From: a virus
Length of the DNA: 34,680 bases
Strand: one strand, 5' to 3'
Virus record (IMG/VR): IMGVR_UViG_3300042863_000146
Location: 1 to 34,680 of that record
Shown: in pieces, positions 8,301-15,348 of the stretch
How the letters are laid out: every line of letters begins with the position of its first letter
Position numbering within the stretch: the stretch's first letter is position 1
Made by a program: the position numbers and the translations under genes
The notes under the pieces: model-generated
Told to the model about the DNA's origin: nothing
The model's database searches: none
The model's input: the letters and a program-made list of their open reading frames with translations, nothing else

Positions 8301-9871
8301 GAGTTGGTGGTCATTCTAGAGTTAACGTAAAAACTGATACTGTTCGGATGGGTGTATACGCGCATAACTCTTGGAATTCGGTGAGTGGAGTAGCACAAGG
8401 TGGATTTGTAGGTACATATAATAACTATCCGTTATCGTTTCTTGTTAATACAACACAAGTTGGTGTGTTTAATACTAGTGGAAACTTTGGACTTGGAATA
8501 ACCTCTCCAACAGCTAGAATACATGCAGTTGGTCCACTTTCTGGTTCTGGCGGATATGCTGGTATATTTGAAAATACAAGCAATGGTGTAAGTGGTGGTG
8601 GTTACTTGTTTCAAAATAATAATAGTAACCACTCATGGGGAGCAGTCGCTGAGTTCAGAACGATTACTGGTGTAGCTGGTGCGGATAGACCTTCAGTTAT
8701 ATTTTCATCAGATAAAGAAAATATGTCTTGGTCTGTTGGGTTTGTTAGTGGCACAGACAGTACTTTCCGAATTACTAAAAATCATGGGCACCGTGCGCAG
8801 GCGGGCAGTTGGGAAGATAACGCATCTGGTTGGGGTACTCCATATTTAACTATTACTACAGCGGGTGTTGTCAATGCTACGACTACATTGCAACAAGGTG
8901 GTAATCAAGTTCTTCACGCAGGTAACTACACTTCTTACGCAGCTACCTCTAACCATAATCACCAATACAATGTAAATAACGATTGGTTGCGCGATAATAA
9001 CGATGATGCTAACGTTAAGTTATATGGTAACACTCGTCAGATGGCATTCCGTACTGATGGCACTACTGAATATGCATCAGGTGTAGGCGGGTATCCATTT
9101 GCTTGGATGTATGGCGCAGATGCAGCAGCTAATAGATTAATGCTATTGAATACCACAGGTGATATGTGGACATCTACGAATGGATGGTTAAGTGCTGCGT
9201 TAGCGGCTAAACAAAATACTGGAAGTTATTTAACTGGTGAATCTGATACACTTGCAACTGTAACTGGTCGTGGCGCTACAGCTTCTGTTCCAATTAGTAT
9301 TGATGGCGGTGTGAATAATGCAACTAATGATGCTACACTATACGTTACTGCTACTAATAATAACGATTGGGGTTTAATCGTTAACAAATATAACAGTAGT
9401 GCTACTGAATATGGTGTAGACATAAGAGTAGGATCAGGTGCTGGTTATGCGCTAAGAGTTCAAGGTAATAATTCAGATGTATTTAGAGTAACAGGTGCTG
9501 GTAATGTTATTGCAACTGGTTCTCTTTCAGCTGCATCTAAATCATTCTTGATTCCTCACCCAACTAAAGAAGGTTGGAAGCTACGTTACGGTTCTCTTGA
9601 AGGTCCAGAGAATGGTGTATATATTAGAGGTAGGTTAAAAGGCAAGAACAAGATCGAGTTGCCAGAATACTGGACAAAACTAGTTGATCCAGATTCTATC
9701 ACAGTAACGTTGACACCTATTGGTAAGCATCAAAAACTTTATGTAGAAGACATTGCTGACAACGTAGTTACTGTTGCAAATGATGGTTTCTTCGCGGGTG
9801 AAATCAATTGCTTCTTTGTTGTATACGGTGAGCGTGTTGATATTGATAAATTAGTAGTGGAGTATGAATAA
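5303..9871 (+). CDS. Long tail fibre protein (1522 aa)
   Basis: The largest gene in the window. The N-terminus 'KKFNARHGVSVG...DVIDDTGAVL' is a fibre attachment pattern seen in aquatic T4-like phages. Residues about 148-237 repeat the KGDLQIDGTTTT.../LGGDTAPSSDD/YRWFDT module of the 792-aa fibre. 'LDWSNVLNKPTID' follows. Three near-identical 'ESDTLATVTGRG' units and one diverged unit (EADTLSTVATRG) punctuate the shaft. 'GVTAGTYNNVTVNATGHVTGG' resembles the repeat in the 702-aa fibre. The last ~110 residues (from about 1413) form a different tip domain with 'KSFLIPHPTKEGWKLRYGSLEGPENGVYIRG' read as KSF.I.HP then LEGPE..VY.RG, known from phage fibre C-termini. It has no DERLK/S74 cleavage motif. 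It is transcribed from the consensus late promoter overlapping the previous stop. Confidence 0.82.
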   Translation: MSNKKFNARHGVSVGTTPVDVIDDTGAVLTNAATATKLLNSRTISISGDVVATGSFDGSGNLDLAATIQANSVALGTDTTGNYMVDVSPGTGVSVSHTQGEGSTATVSIGQAVATTDNVTFNNLTLAGELRGPATFIIDPAAVGDNTGKVVIKGDLQIDGTTTTINSTTLTVDDLVLTLGGDTAPSSDDTFDKGIEYRWFDTQARVGFFGFDRSTGKLTFIPQSSLSSGVYSGTTGEIDAKLDWSNVLNKPTIDNTTYNQLAVTTTGGALLRLNSSGGANDDVKFASGTNVTVAYTNDDTITISSSYIDTNTTYSVKASAQTNGAGIDLDAGGSGSGTDTVKILGSGGTTVTQTDADTITLSSTSVGDGALTVSSSAGATNTGVALALSGSYSANTSTARSLNFAVGPAITALGTFMTTATAGFIRRTGQDTYGIDTNTYLTSYTESDTLATVTGRGASTSTNITLSGGTTSLGHATLNTLTASTGSLTIKTADSTTADSRTMFISTGNTSAAGFATGNLTIRTGSSTGLSGGYAGDILIWPGNSDSTPAQTAIRGGASVSGNTTSGQRGDVNITGGDNTSNVTSGTVAAGYVYILGGTVSNTSTNVTKYTGGIYISGGGSGAGGTISYGSVNIGSLGQGTTYGTSEINIGVSGIVTTINGTVKLPNVGTSGFVKLGAGGQLSADTNTYLTSYTESDTLATVTGRGNTTTTAATFGGLVTAGQAGFSSATYASGRNRIWSFANSDAYGISYFQGAGGYASSLDMFGLHFGTATVAASQFSFVSDGRLITTGNIGSTSTTVLNLATAGNTGTWIGAIQDGTTGWSLSGASIGLKSDNTTYAAIGIGAGNGILYFARTTASGVGTMSSWLEVDSGGVANFKRARPQHNGSNLALVSEIPTVSYPVTSVSGTAPITVSPTTGAVVVSHDASGVTAGTYNNVTVNATGHVTGGSNTSYLTAEADTLSTVATRGNSYINASLGGISIGEAFANYDGWSTQLNVHGVGGHSRVNVKTDTVRMGVYAHNSWNSVSGVAQGGFVGTYNNYPLSFLVNTTQVGVFNTSGNFGLGITSPTARIHAVGPLSGSGGYAGIFENTSNGVSGGGYLFQNNNSNHSWGAVAEFRTITGVAGADRPSVIFSSDKENMSWSVGFVSGTDSTFRITKNHGHRAQAGSWEDNASGWGTPYLTITTAGVVNATTTLQQGGNQVLHAGNYTSYAATSNHNHQYNVNNDWLRDNNDDANVKLYGNTRQMAFRTDGTTEYASGVGGYPFAWMYGADAAANRLMLLNTTGDMWTSTNGWLSAALAAKQNTGSYLTGESDTLATVTGRGATASVPISIDGGVNNATNDATLYVTATNNNDWGLIVNKYNSSATEYGVDIRVGSGAGYALRVQGNNSDVFRVTGAGNVIATGSLSAASKSFLIPHPTKEGWKLRYGSLEGPENGVYIRGRLKGKNKIELPEYWTKLVDPDSITVTLTPIGKHQKLYVEDIADNVVTVANDGFFAGEINCFFVVYGERVDIDKLVVEYE
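6638..6660 (+). repeat. Fibre repeat copy 1 (ESDTLATV)
   Basis: A 23-base word coding ESDTLATV, identical in sequence to the copies at 7385 and 9239. The match continues approximately into ACTGGTCGCGG (TGRG). It marks a modular boundary in the 1522-aa fibre and is a possible recombination point. Confidence 0.85.
7385..7407 (+). repeat. Fibre repeat copy 2 (ESDTLATV)
   Basis: Same 23-base word as at 6638. The preceding codons (TYLTSYT) and following codons (TGRG) are also shared with copy 1, so the conserved unit is about 50 bases. Confidence 0.85.
9239..9261 (+). repeat. Fibre repeat copy 3 (ESDTLATV)
   Basis: Third copy of the 23-base word, again followed by ACTGGTCG(T)GG. A fourth, diverged copy (EADTLSTVATRG) is encoded at about 8170-8210. 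Confidence 0.85.
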
Positions 9872-9898
9872 TGATTACCGAACTAAAGGATTTTTAAC

Positions 9899-10612
9899 AT
9901 GTCAGTTGTTTATGGAACTTCTGAATCTTGGAGAGATTTATCAAAAGCTAACGCGCGTAACGATCTTATTGGATCGCAGTTAACCTATGCTATAGATTTT
10001 AATAAAAAGTTATCGTATCCAGGATCTGGTTCTACTGTAAGTGATTTGCAGGGCACTATCTCTGGCACATTTACTAATGGTCCTATATTCAATAATAGTT
10101 ATGGCGTAAAATATTTAACATTTGATGGGTCAAATGATTATATCGCGATTAATGATTTTACACTTCCTACAGTGTGCAGTGTATACTTTTCAATACGCAC
10201 TACTTCTGCAGGACAAATAGGATTATTCTCACATTGGAGTGGCGGTCCAGTTAACGTAGGTTATGGATTGAGTGGTGGCAAATTACAATACATTCAATAC
10301 GATAGTCAATGGAATTATTATTCAAGCACTGGAGCATCAGTGAATACTGGTAAGTGGGTGCATCTTGCTTTTATTCGAACAAGTTCGACTAATATGCTTA
10401 TGTATGTGGATGGTGTACTCGATTATACATTGAATGTATCCTCACCTCGTTCATTAGGTGGAGGTAACATGGGTAGCATTGGAATGTATTGGGGTTGGGG
10501 AAATTTCAATGGAGATTTTGGTGCTATGCAAGTGTACGGCAATGCAGCGCATTCAGCTGCAGAAGTCTCTAGACAATATCAGATATCGCATAGTAAGAGG
10601 TACGGAACATGA
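9899..10612 (+). CDS. LamG/concanavalin-like lectin protein (237 aa), putative adhesin
   Basis: The protein reads as a single LamG-like jelly roll. 'LTYAIDFNKKLSY' is the first strand, 'KYLTFDGSNDYIAI' is the classic F-DG-SNDYI strand, 'FSIRTTSAGQIGLFSHW' is a core strand, 'GKWVHLAFIRTSSTNMLMYVDG' is read as W-H-L-A-F...MYVDG, and 'GDFGAMQVYGNAAHSAAEV' is the closing strand and helix. LamG-3 domains bind glycans or proteins and in phages usually sit at fibre tips or on the capsid surface. There is no signal peptide, as expected for a virion component. AAAGGA upstream supports the start. The stop overlaps the next gene by ATGA. The glycan target cannot be read from the sequence. Confidence 0.78.
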   Translation: MSVVYGTSESWRDLSKANARNDLIGSQLTYAIDFNKKLSYPGSGSTVSDLQGTISGTFTNGPIFNNSYGVKYLTFDGSNDYIAINDFTLPTVCSVYFSIRTTSAGQIGLFSHWSGGPVNVGYGLSGGKLQYIQYDSQWNYYSSTGASVNTGKWVHLAFIRTSSTNMLMYVDGVLDYTLNVSSPRSLGGGNMGSIGMYWGWGNFNGDFGAMQVYGNAAHSAAEVSRQYQISHSKRYGT

Positions 10613-10791
10613 GTTTAGAAGGATTAGATGATTTGACAACACCGCCAGAAGAAGTTACTATACGACTTTCTTTTTGTATGCCGTGTGAAAATAATGTGCT
10701 TGACGTTATTTCTAAATGTAAGCAATGCGATTGCCCGATATCAAGTCTTGCATCTATGTCGTTTAAGTCATGTCCTATAGGAAAATGGTAA
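10609..10791 (+). CDS. Cys-rich microprotein with CPxGKW ending (60 aa)
   Basis: Coupled by ATGA to the LamG gene upstream, and ends 2 bases before the next ATG. It contains CMPC, CKQCDCP and a terminal CPIGKW, seven cysteines in about 35 residues, arranged like a small zinc ribbon or knuckle. Short proteins with 'KC..C.CPI...........CP.GKW' recur between fibre genes of aquatic T4-like phages. I know of no assigned function. Its constant association with fibre genes suggests a fibre assembly factor or small structural part, but that is inference. The length looks complete. Confidence 0.65.
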   Translation: MSLEGLDDLTTPPEEVTIRLSFCMPCENNVLDVISKCKQCDCPISSLASMSFKSCPIGKW

Positions 10792-10792
10792 T

Positions 10793-12499
10793 ATGGCATT
10801 AACACATTCACCTAAAATTGTTACAGATGGATTAGTATTTTATTATGACATGATGAATACTAAAAAGTCTTGGAAAGGACCTCCAGTCACTAATCAGTTT
10901 ACACTACCAAGTGCTGCTGTTAATGGGTTTGGCGTTGAAAATGATATTTTTACGCGCATATATGCTGGAACATATGGCGACTATGATATACAACCATCAG
11001 ACTATGTGTGGAGATATAATGTTAATGGCAGCGCATGTCCTTATCATGGATGGGATATATCAACACCGGCCGGCACAGTTGTAACTTTCTCTTTTGATTA
11101 TTTCATAAGTCCCAACATTATTGGATATCCTTCAACGAATCATTTAGCAGCTTTTGAAAACTTGGGCAGTGGAGTGAGCGGCGCGTATGCAGATCCTACT
11201 CCAAGTATAATTGGAGTATGGAAAAGAGCGTATTTTAGTTCAACCGCGAGTGCGACCGGTAGTTCGCGCTGTTTGTTATATCCAGGTGCATGTGGTGGCC
11301 AAGTTGCTACTGGTACTGGATTTGTTTTATTTAAAAATCCACAAGTCGAATTTAATGCGCCTGGTGGAATTCCTACTCCATTCGCTGGTGTAAGTAGAAG
11401 TAACAGTGCATCAGTAATAGATCTCATTGGAGGAAATACGATTACAGTAAATTCTTTGACGTATAATAGTGACGGAACATTTCGGTTTAACAATAGTGAT
11501 AATAAAATGACGTTGAATACGAATTCACTAATAAGTGGCGCGTCTGATTATACGATTGATGCTATAATTAGACCCAATATTGCGAATAGCACTGACTACA
11601 TATTTGGCAACTATGGCTCTGCTAATAGTGGTGGTTTAGAATATTACGTTAATCAGAATAAAGTTAACAACTACATTCAGGGTAACGTACAATCTTCAAC
11701 TACATTAACACCTAACCAGTGGTATTCTGTCTGTGTTACTAGAAGTGGTAACACTATAACACATTATTTGAACGGTGTTGCAGATGGTTCTGGCACACTT
11801 AGTACTAGTATATCAACGAATAATCCTTTTACGATTGGCAACGGCCATGACTATACGAGCGAAGCATTTAGTGGAAATATTGCTGCAGTAAAGGTTTACA
11901 ATAAATCGCTGACTGCAACGGAAGTTAAGCAAAACTATAACGCAGTGAAAGAACGTTTCTTAGGTTATCAAGCTCTTACTTATGTAAATAGTAGTAATAT
12001 TACAGTGACTAATAATGGAACAGACGCAGTAACATTTACTAAAAACGCCGACAACAATAGTTGGAATGGACAAGCATATACTACTGAAGCATTCACTGCG
12101 CCATGTACAATTGAATTTAGTAAGTTAGCGGCTGATGGAGATAATGGCGCATCATATGCAATGATAGGTTGGAACGTTGATCCTACTACAGATTCTAGTT
12201 ATGGCTCTATAGATCATGCTTCATATCCATATACGAAAAACAATTATCACATCTATAATAATGGCGCTGGCCTTGGCACGGGATTGACGTGGGATTCATC
12301 TAAAAAATTCTATTTAGTGTATGATACTGATGGTTATATAAGACATTATAACGGAGATAAACTTCTTTATAGCGCAAACTATGGGACTGGAAATACGGTT
12401 TATGTTGATATGAGTTTATATAATACTGATACGACGTTTGGCAAGTTTAGCGATGTAAGAGTATGCAGAAGATCTTGGAATGGTTCGAGATACATATAA
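10793..12499 (+). CDS. LamG lectin-type adhesin with inserted carbohydrate-binding-like domain (568 aa)
   Basis: Residues 14-27 (LVFYYDMMNTKKSW) are the first LamG strand. About 175 residues of a second beta-sandwich follow (to ~204), with 'VWKRAYFSSTASATG' and 'FKNPQVEFN...PTPF', the pattern of CBM4/9-like modules found in aquatic phage adhesins. LamG then resumes: 'ASVIDLIGG', 'SDYTIDAIIRPN', 'NQWYSVCVTRSGNTITHYLNG' read as W-Y-S-V-C-V-T-R...YLNG, and 'FSGNIAAVKVYNKSLTATEV'. Residues ~395-568 form another lectin-like beta domain ('NSWNGQAYTTEAF', 'ASYAMIGWNVDP', 'KKFYLVYDTDG', 'FGKFSDVRV'). Probably a fibre-tip glycan-binding protein; the glycan specificity is unknown. Confidence 0.75.
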   Translation: MALTHSPKIVTDGLVFYYDMMNTKKSWKGPPVTNQFTLPSAAVNGFGVENDIFTRIYAGTYGDYDIQPSDYVWRYNVNGSACPYHGWDISTPAGTVVTFSFDYFISPNIIGYPSTNHLAAFENLGSGVSGAYADPTPSIIGVWKRAYFSSTASATGSSRCLLYPGACGGQVATGTGFVLFKNPQVEFNAPGGIPTPFAGVSRSNSASVIDLIGGNTITVNSLTYNSDGTFRFNNSDNKMTLNTNSLISGASDYTIDAIIRPNIANSTDYIFGNYGSANSGGLEYYVNQNKVNNYIQGNVQSSTTLTPNQWYSVCVTRSGNTITHYLNGVADGSGTLSTSISTNNPFTIGNGHDYTSEAFSGNIAAVKVYNKSLTATEVKQNYNAVKERFLGYQALTYVNSSNITVTNNGTDAVTFTKNADNNSWNGQAYTTEAFTAPCTIEFSKLAADGDNGASYAMIGWNVDPTTDSSYGSIDHASYPYTKNNYHIYNNGAGLGTGLTWDSSKKFYLVYDTDGYIRHYNGDKLLYSANYGTGNTVYVDMSLYNTDTTFGKFSDVRVCRRSWNGSRYI

Positions 12500-12508
12500 G
12501 AGGAAACG

Positions 12509-12880
12509 ATGTCACATTTTGCAAAAGTTGAAAACGGAATAGTCACGCAAGTTATTGTTGCAGAACAAGACTTCATTAATTCTGGTGCTGTAGGAGATCC
12601 TTCCACTTGGGTTCAGACATCTTATAATACTCAGAGTGGAGTTCATCTTGGTGGTGGCCAACCATTTAGAAAGAATTACGCTGGCATTGGATATTCATAC
12701 GATCCAGTTCGTGATGCATTCATTCCTCCAAAATTATTCAATAGTTGGATTCTTCAAGAAGATACTTGTATGTGGATGCCACCATTCCCAAGACCAGAAG
12801 ATGACAAGTACTATGTATGGGATGAAGAAACAGTATCATGGCTTGAAACCGTATCCATTCTTCCAGTAGGAGATATGTAA
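12509..12880 (+). CDS. Conserved phage protein of the MSHFAKVENGIVTQV family (123 aa)
   Basis: The opening 'MSHFAKVENGIVTQVIVAEQ' and the body ('GGGQPFRKNYAGIGYSYD', 'RDAFIPPKLFNSW', 'CMWMPPFPRPEDD', 'YVWDEETVSWLE') match a small family very common in aquatic T4-like phages and usually located among fibre genes. It is rich in Trp, Tyr and Pro, with no membrane segment. The function is unknown to me. A virion accessory or fibre-associated role is suggested only by location. AAGAGGAAACG before the ATG is a good ribosome binding site. The stop and the next start share one base (TAATG), so translation is probably coupled to the Gly-rich adhesin. Confidence 0.72.
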   Translation: MSHFAKVENGIVTQVIVAEQDFINSGAVGDPSTWVQTSYNTQSGVHLGGGQPFRKNYAGIGYSYDPVRDAFIPPKLFNSWILQEDTCMWMPPFPRPEDDKYYVWDEETVSWLETVSILPVGDM

Positions 12881-15318
12881 TGGGTGTATTTGCAGGTGCT
12901 AACACTGGTCTTAATAGCGACTATCATATCCACGTTTATACGTCATCAGGCACGTTTACACCTACGTTTACAGGAACTGTAGAAGTTCTTTCTGTAGGAG
13001 GTGGAGGTGGAGGCGGTATGGACATGGGTGGCGGAGGAGGAGGCGGAGGCGTAGTATCTCACACTTCGTACTCAGTAACTGCTGGTGTACCCATTACGGT
13101 AACAGTTGGTGCTGGTGGAGCAGGTGGACCATCAGGTATAGGATACTATAGTCTTAATAACGTCCAATTCCCTTGGCCATCTACTGGCGGTCAACCCGGA
13201 AGTCATCAATTTACAGTAGGTGCATCACCAGGATCTAACTCTTCACTAGGAGTAAACTTAATATCTGATGGAAATTTCAGAAGTGGAATTGCTGGATGGG
13301 GAGGATACAATTCAAGTATATCATACCATAATAGTAATAGCCTAAGATCAGTTTCTAGTTCAGGTAATCCTGCAGGTGTCATATATTATTTTAGTACAGT
13401 CGTAGGTCAAGTTTATTATTACAAAGCAACTGTTTCCCAATCTGGTGCTATAACTAATGATGCAAGAATTCAAATAAGCGGAATAGGATTAATAAATTCT
13501 ACAGGTCAATCTACTACTTCAGAAACTAAAACGATATATGATAGTTTCACTGCAACAAGTACTACACACATATTAGAAATATTGTTATACAATTCCCAGT
13601 CTGGCGCTATTCTAACTATAGATGATGTAGAAGTTTATCCAGTGTCGTCTAGTATAGTTTCATATGGAGGTGGTCTTGGTGGAAGTTCATATTTCGGTTA
13701 TACTCCAAACTACGGGTATGGTGGCATAGGAGGTTCTGGAGGAGGAGCGTCTGGCTATTCTGATGGTAATACTGGAAGAGGCGCTGCTGTAAGAACTAAT
13801 ATTACAGGTGGTGGAACTGGATATGGAAATGCTGGTGCTGGTAGCATAGGCCAATACTACGCCGGTGGCGGAGGAGGCGCGGGAGGTGCTGGTTCAGTTA
13901 ATCCTGGAAACGGTGGTCCCGGAATTTTAAATAGAATTCTTGGTCAAGATTATTACTGGGCTGGAGGTGGCGGTGGCGCTGGACATAGTGGTGCTGCAGG
14001 TACTGGTGGCATTGGTGGCGGTGGCGGTTCTGCTCCTTGGGGCGGTGGCGCAGGTTCAGGCGCTGCAGGTGGTGCTGGATATAAAGATGGTTATAGAGGC
14101 GCTGATGGTTACGCAAACTATCAAGGAGCTCCAGGCGGAGATGCTGGCGCAAATACTGGTGGAGGTGGCGGTGGCGGATCTCACTACAACTTAAATAATA
14201 AAGGTGGTAATGGTGGATCTGGCGTAGTCATTATAAGATATCCTAGATCATCTGGATCATACTCATCTACTAATCAAGGCACGTTCACAAATTCTTCAAT
14301 GATTCTTGGTCTTGACGCAGGAAATAGAAAATCATGGGGTGGTATTGGCGAAGAGCGTGCTCAAGGCATTCTTCCTACATTTGGAAACTGGAATGGTTTA
14401 ACTGGAACATCTGTGGCATATACTCCACAGACTGGTAGAAATGGTAAAGGTGTTTATTTAAACATCACTGCAGCAAACGGTGGTGGCGTCAACTGGTGGT
14501 ATAGTGCTCGTGGTCAAATGCCATGTTTATCAAGCACTCAGTATATTATTAGTGCTAAAATTAAGTATGTCAATACCCCATCAGTTAACTTGTTTTATGT
14601 TCGTCAACAAAACTCTGGCGGATCGCAAACTTCTGAAAGTGGAAAGTACACCTCTGGGCAACAGATTGACATAGGCAACGGATACTATTTAGCTTGGGCT
14701 ATATTTACTACTGACTCTACTGCTACATCATTCTATGTTCATGGATATGAATATCAGAATAATCAAATATGGTTAGAAGATCTTCAGGTGAAACAATATG
14801 GTATTGCAGACTTGAGTCCTATGGGTAACGACTATAATATTGTTGGAAGTCCAGCATTTACACCTGGCGCATTCACATTCAATGATTCAATTTCATTTAC
14901 GCGAAGTGGAAGACTTAAAGGTGCTAGTTCGAATTGTAGTATTGTAATGCTATATAAAACTACAGATACCCAAGAACTATGGGTGCAAGGGAATACCACT
15001 AGTTTTTATGTAAGTGCTTCTTCGTCTAATAACTATTATCATGGTGGCGCCGGATCACCTACTAACTTTGTAGACCTCGCTACAGTTGTAAGACCGGACA
15101 GTCCTGTCAATTACAAAAATGGTGCGTATCATATGTGGGAAGCTAAGAACGTAGACCTTGCAAATGGAAATTTCGATTCGACATCTTGGTTTGGATATCC
15201 TTCTGGTTGGCAATTAAGTAATGGCACTGTGGTTGCTATATATGTTTTCAATAAAACTCTTAGCGCTGCAGAGTCAGCACAACTCTTCTATTCGTTCCGT
15301 GGACGACTTGGAATCTAA
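12880..15318 (+). CDS. Glycine-rich tail fibre adhesin with nested lectin-like domains (812 aa)
   Basis: The N-terminus 'YTSSGTFTPTFTGTVEVLSVGGGG' opens a Gly-rich domain that ends in 'GGNGGSGVVIIRYPRSSG' (about residue 455). Its polyglycine runs resemble the polyglycine-II lattices of phage tip adhesins. It is interrupted at residues ~125-255 by a Gly-poor jelly-roll insert ('NLISDGNFRSGIAGWGG' to 'LTIDDVEVYPV'). After it, 'MILGLDAGNRKSW' (~474-487) starts a LamG fold. This is interrupted by a second carbohydrate-binding-like insert ('GNWNGLTGTSV' to 'IWLEDLQVKQYG'), resumes with 'ADLSPMGNDYNI' and ends with 'VVAIYVFNKTLSAAES'. It is likely the receptor-binding tip. It is translationally coupled to the 123-aa gene by TAATG. 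Confidence 0.78.
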   Translation: MGVFAGANTGLNSDYHIHVYTSSGTFTPTFTGTVEVLSVGGGGGGGMDMGGGGGGGGVVSHTSYSVTAGVPITVTVGAGGAGGPSGIGYYSLNNVQFPWPSTGGQPGSHQFTVGASPGSNSSLGVNLISDGNFRSGIAGWGGYNSSISYHNSNSLRSVSSSGNPAGVIYYFSTVVGQVYYYKATVSQSGAITNDARIQISGIGLINSTGQSTTSETKTIYDSFTATSTTHILEILLYNSQSGAILTIDDVEVYPVSSSIVSYGGGLGGSSYFGYTPNYGYGGIGGSGGGASGYSDGNTGRGAAVRTNITGGGTGYGNAGAGSIGQYYAGGGGGAGGAGSVNPGNGGPGILNRILGQDYYWAGGGGGAGHSGAAGTGGIGGGGGSAPWGGGAGSGAAGGAGYKDGYRGADGYANYQGAPGGDAGANTGGGGGGGSHYNLNNKGGNGGSGVVIIRYPRSSGSYSSTNQGTFTNSSMILGLDAGNRKSWGGIGEERAQGILPTFGNWNGLTGTSVAYTPQTGRNGKGVYLNITAANGGGVNWWYSARGQMPCLSSTQYIISAKIKYVNTPSVNLFYVRQQNSGGSQTSESGKYTSGQQIDIGNGYYLAWAIFTTDSTATSFYVHGYEYQNNQIWLEDLQVKQYGIADLSPMGNDYNIVGSPAFTPGAFTFNDSISFTRSGRLKGASSNCSIVMLYKTTDTQELWVQGNTTSFYVSASSSNNYYHGGAGSPTNFVDLATVVRPDSPVNYKNGAYHMWEAKNVDLANGNFDSTSWFGYPSGWQLSNGTVVAIYVFNKTLSAAESAQLFYSFRGRLGI

Positions 15319-15324
15319 TAAATA
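15317..15324 (+). promoter_or_regulatory. Late promoter -10 element (AATAAATA)
   Basis: One mismatch from TATAAATA, overlapping the stop codon of the Gly-rich adhesin gene. The predicted start is near 15330 and the leader contains AGGA before the ATG at 15349. Confidence 0.5.
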
Positions 15325-15348
15325 TAGAATAAAGTCATAGGACATTAA

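Noticed and set aside
13898-14194. Overlapping ORFs on both strands (84 aa each) in the Gly-rich adhesin
   Set aside because: They arise from the GGN codon repeat read in other frames. The composition is low-complexity and no start signal is present.
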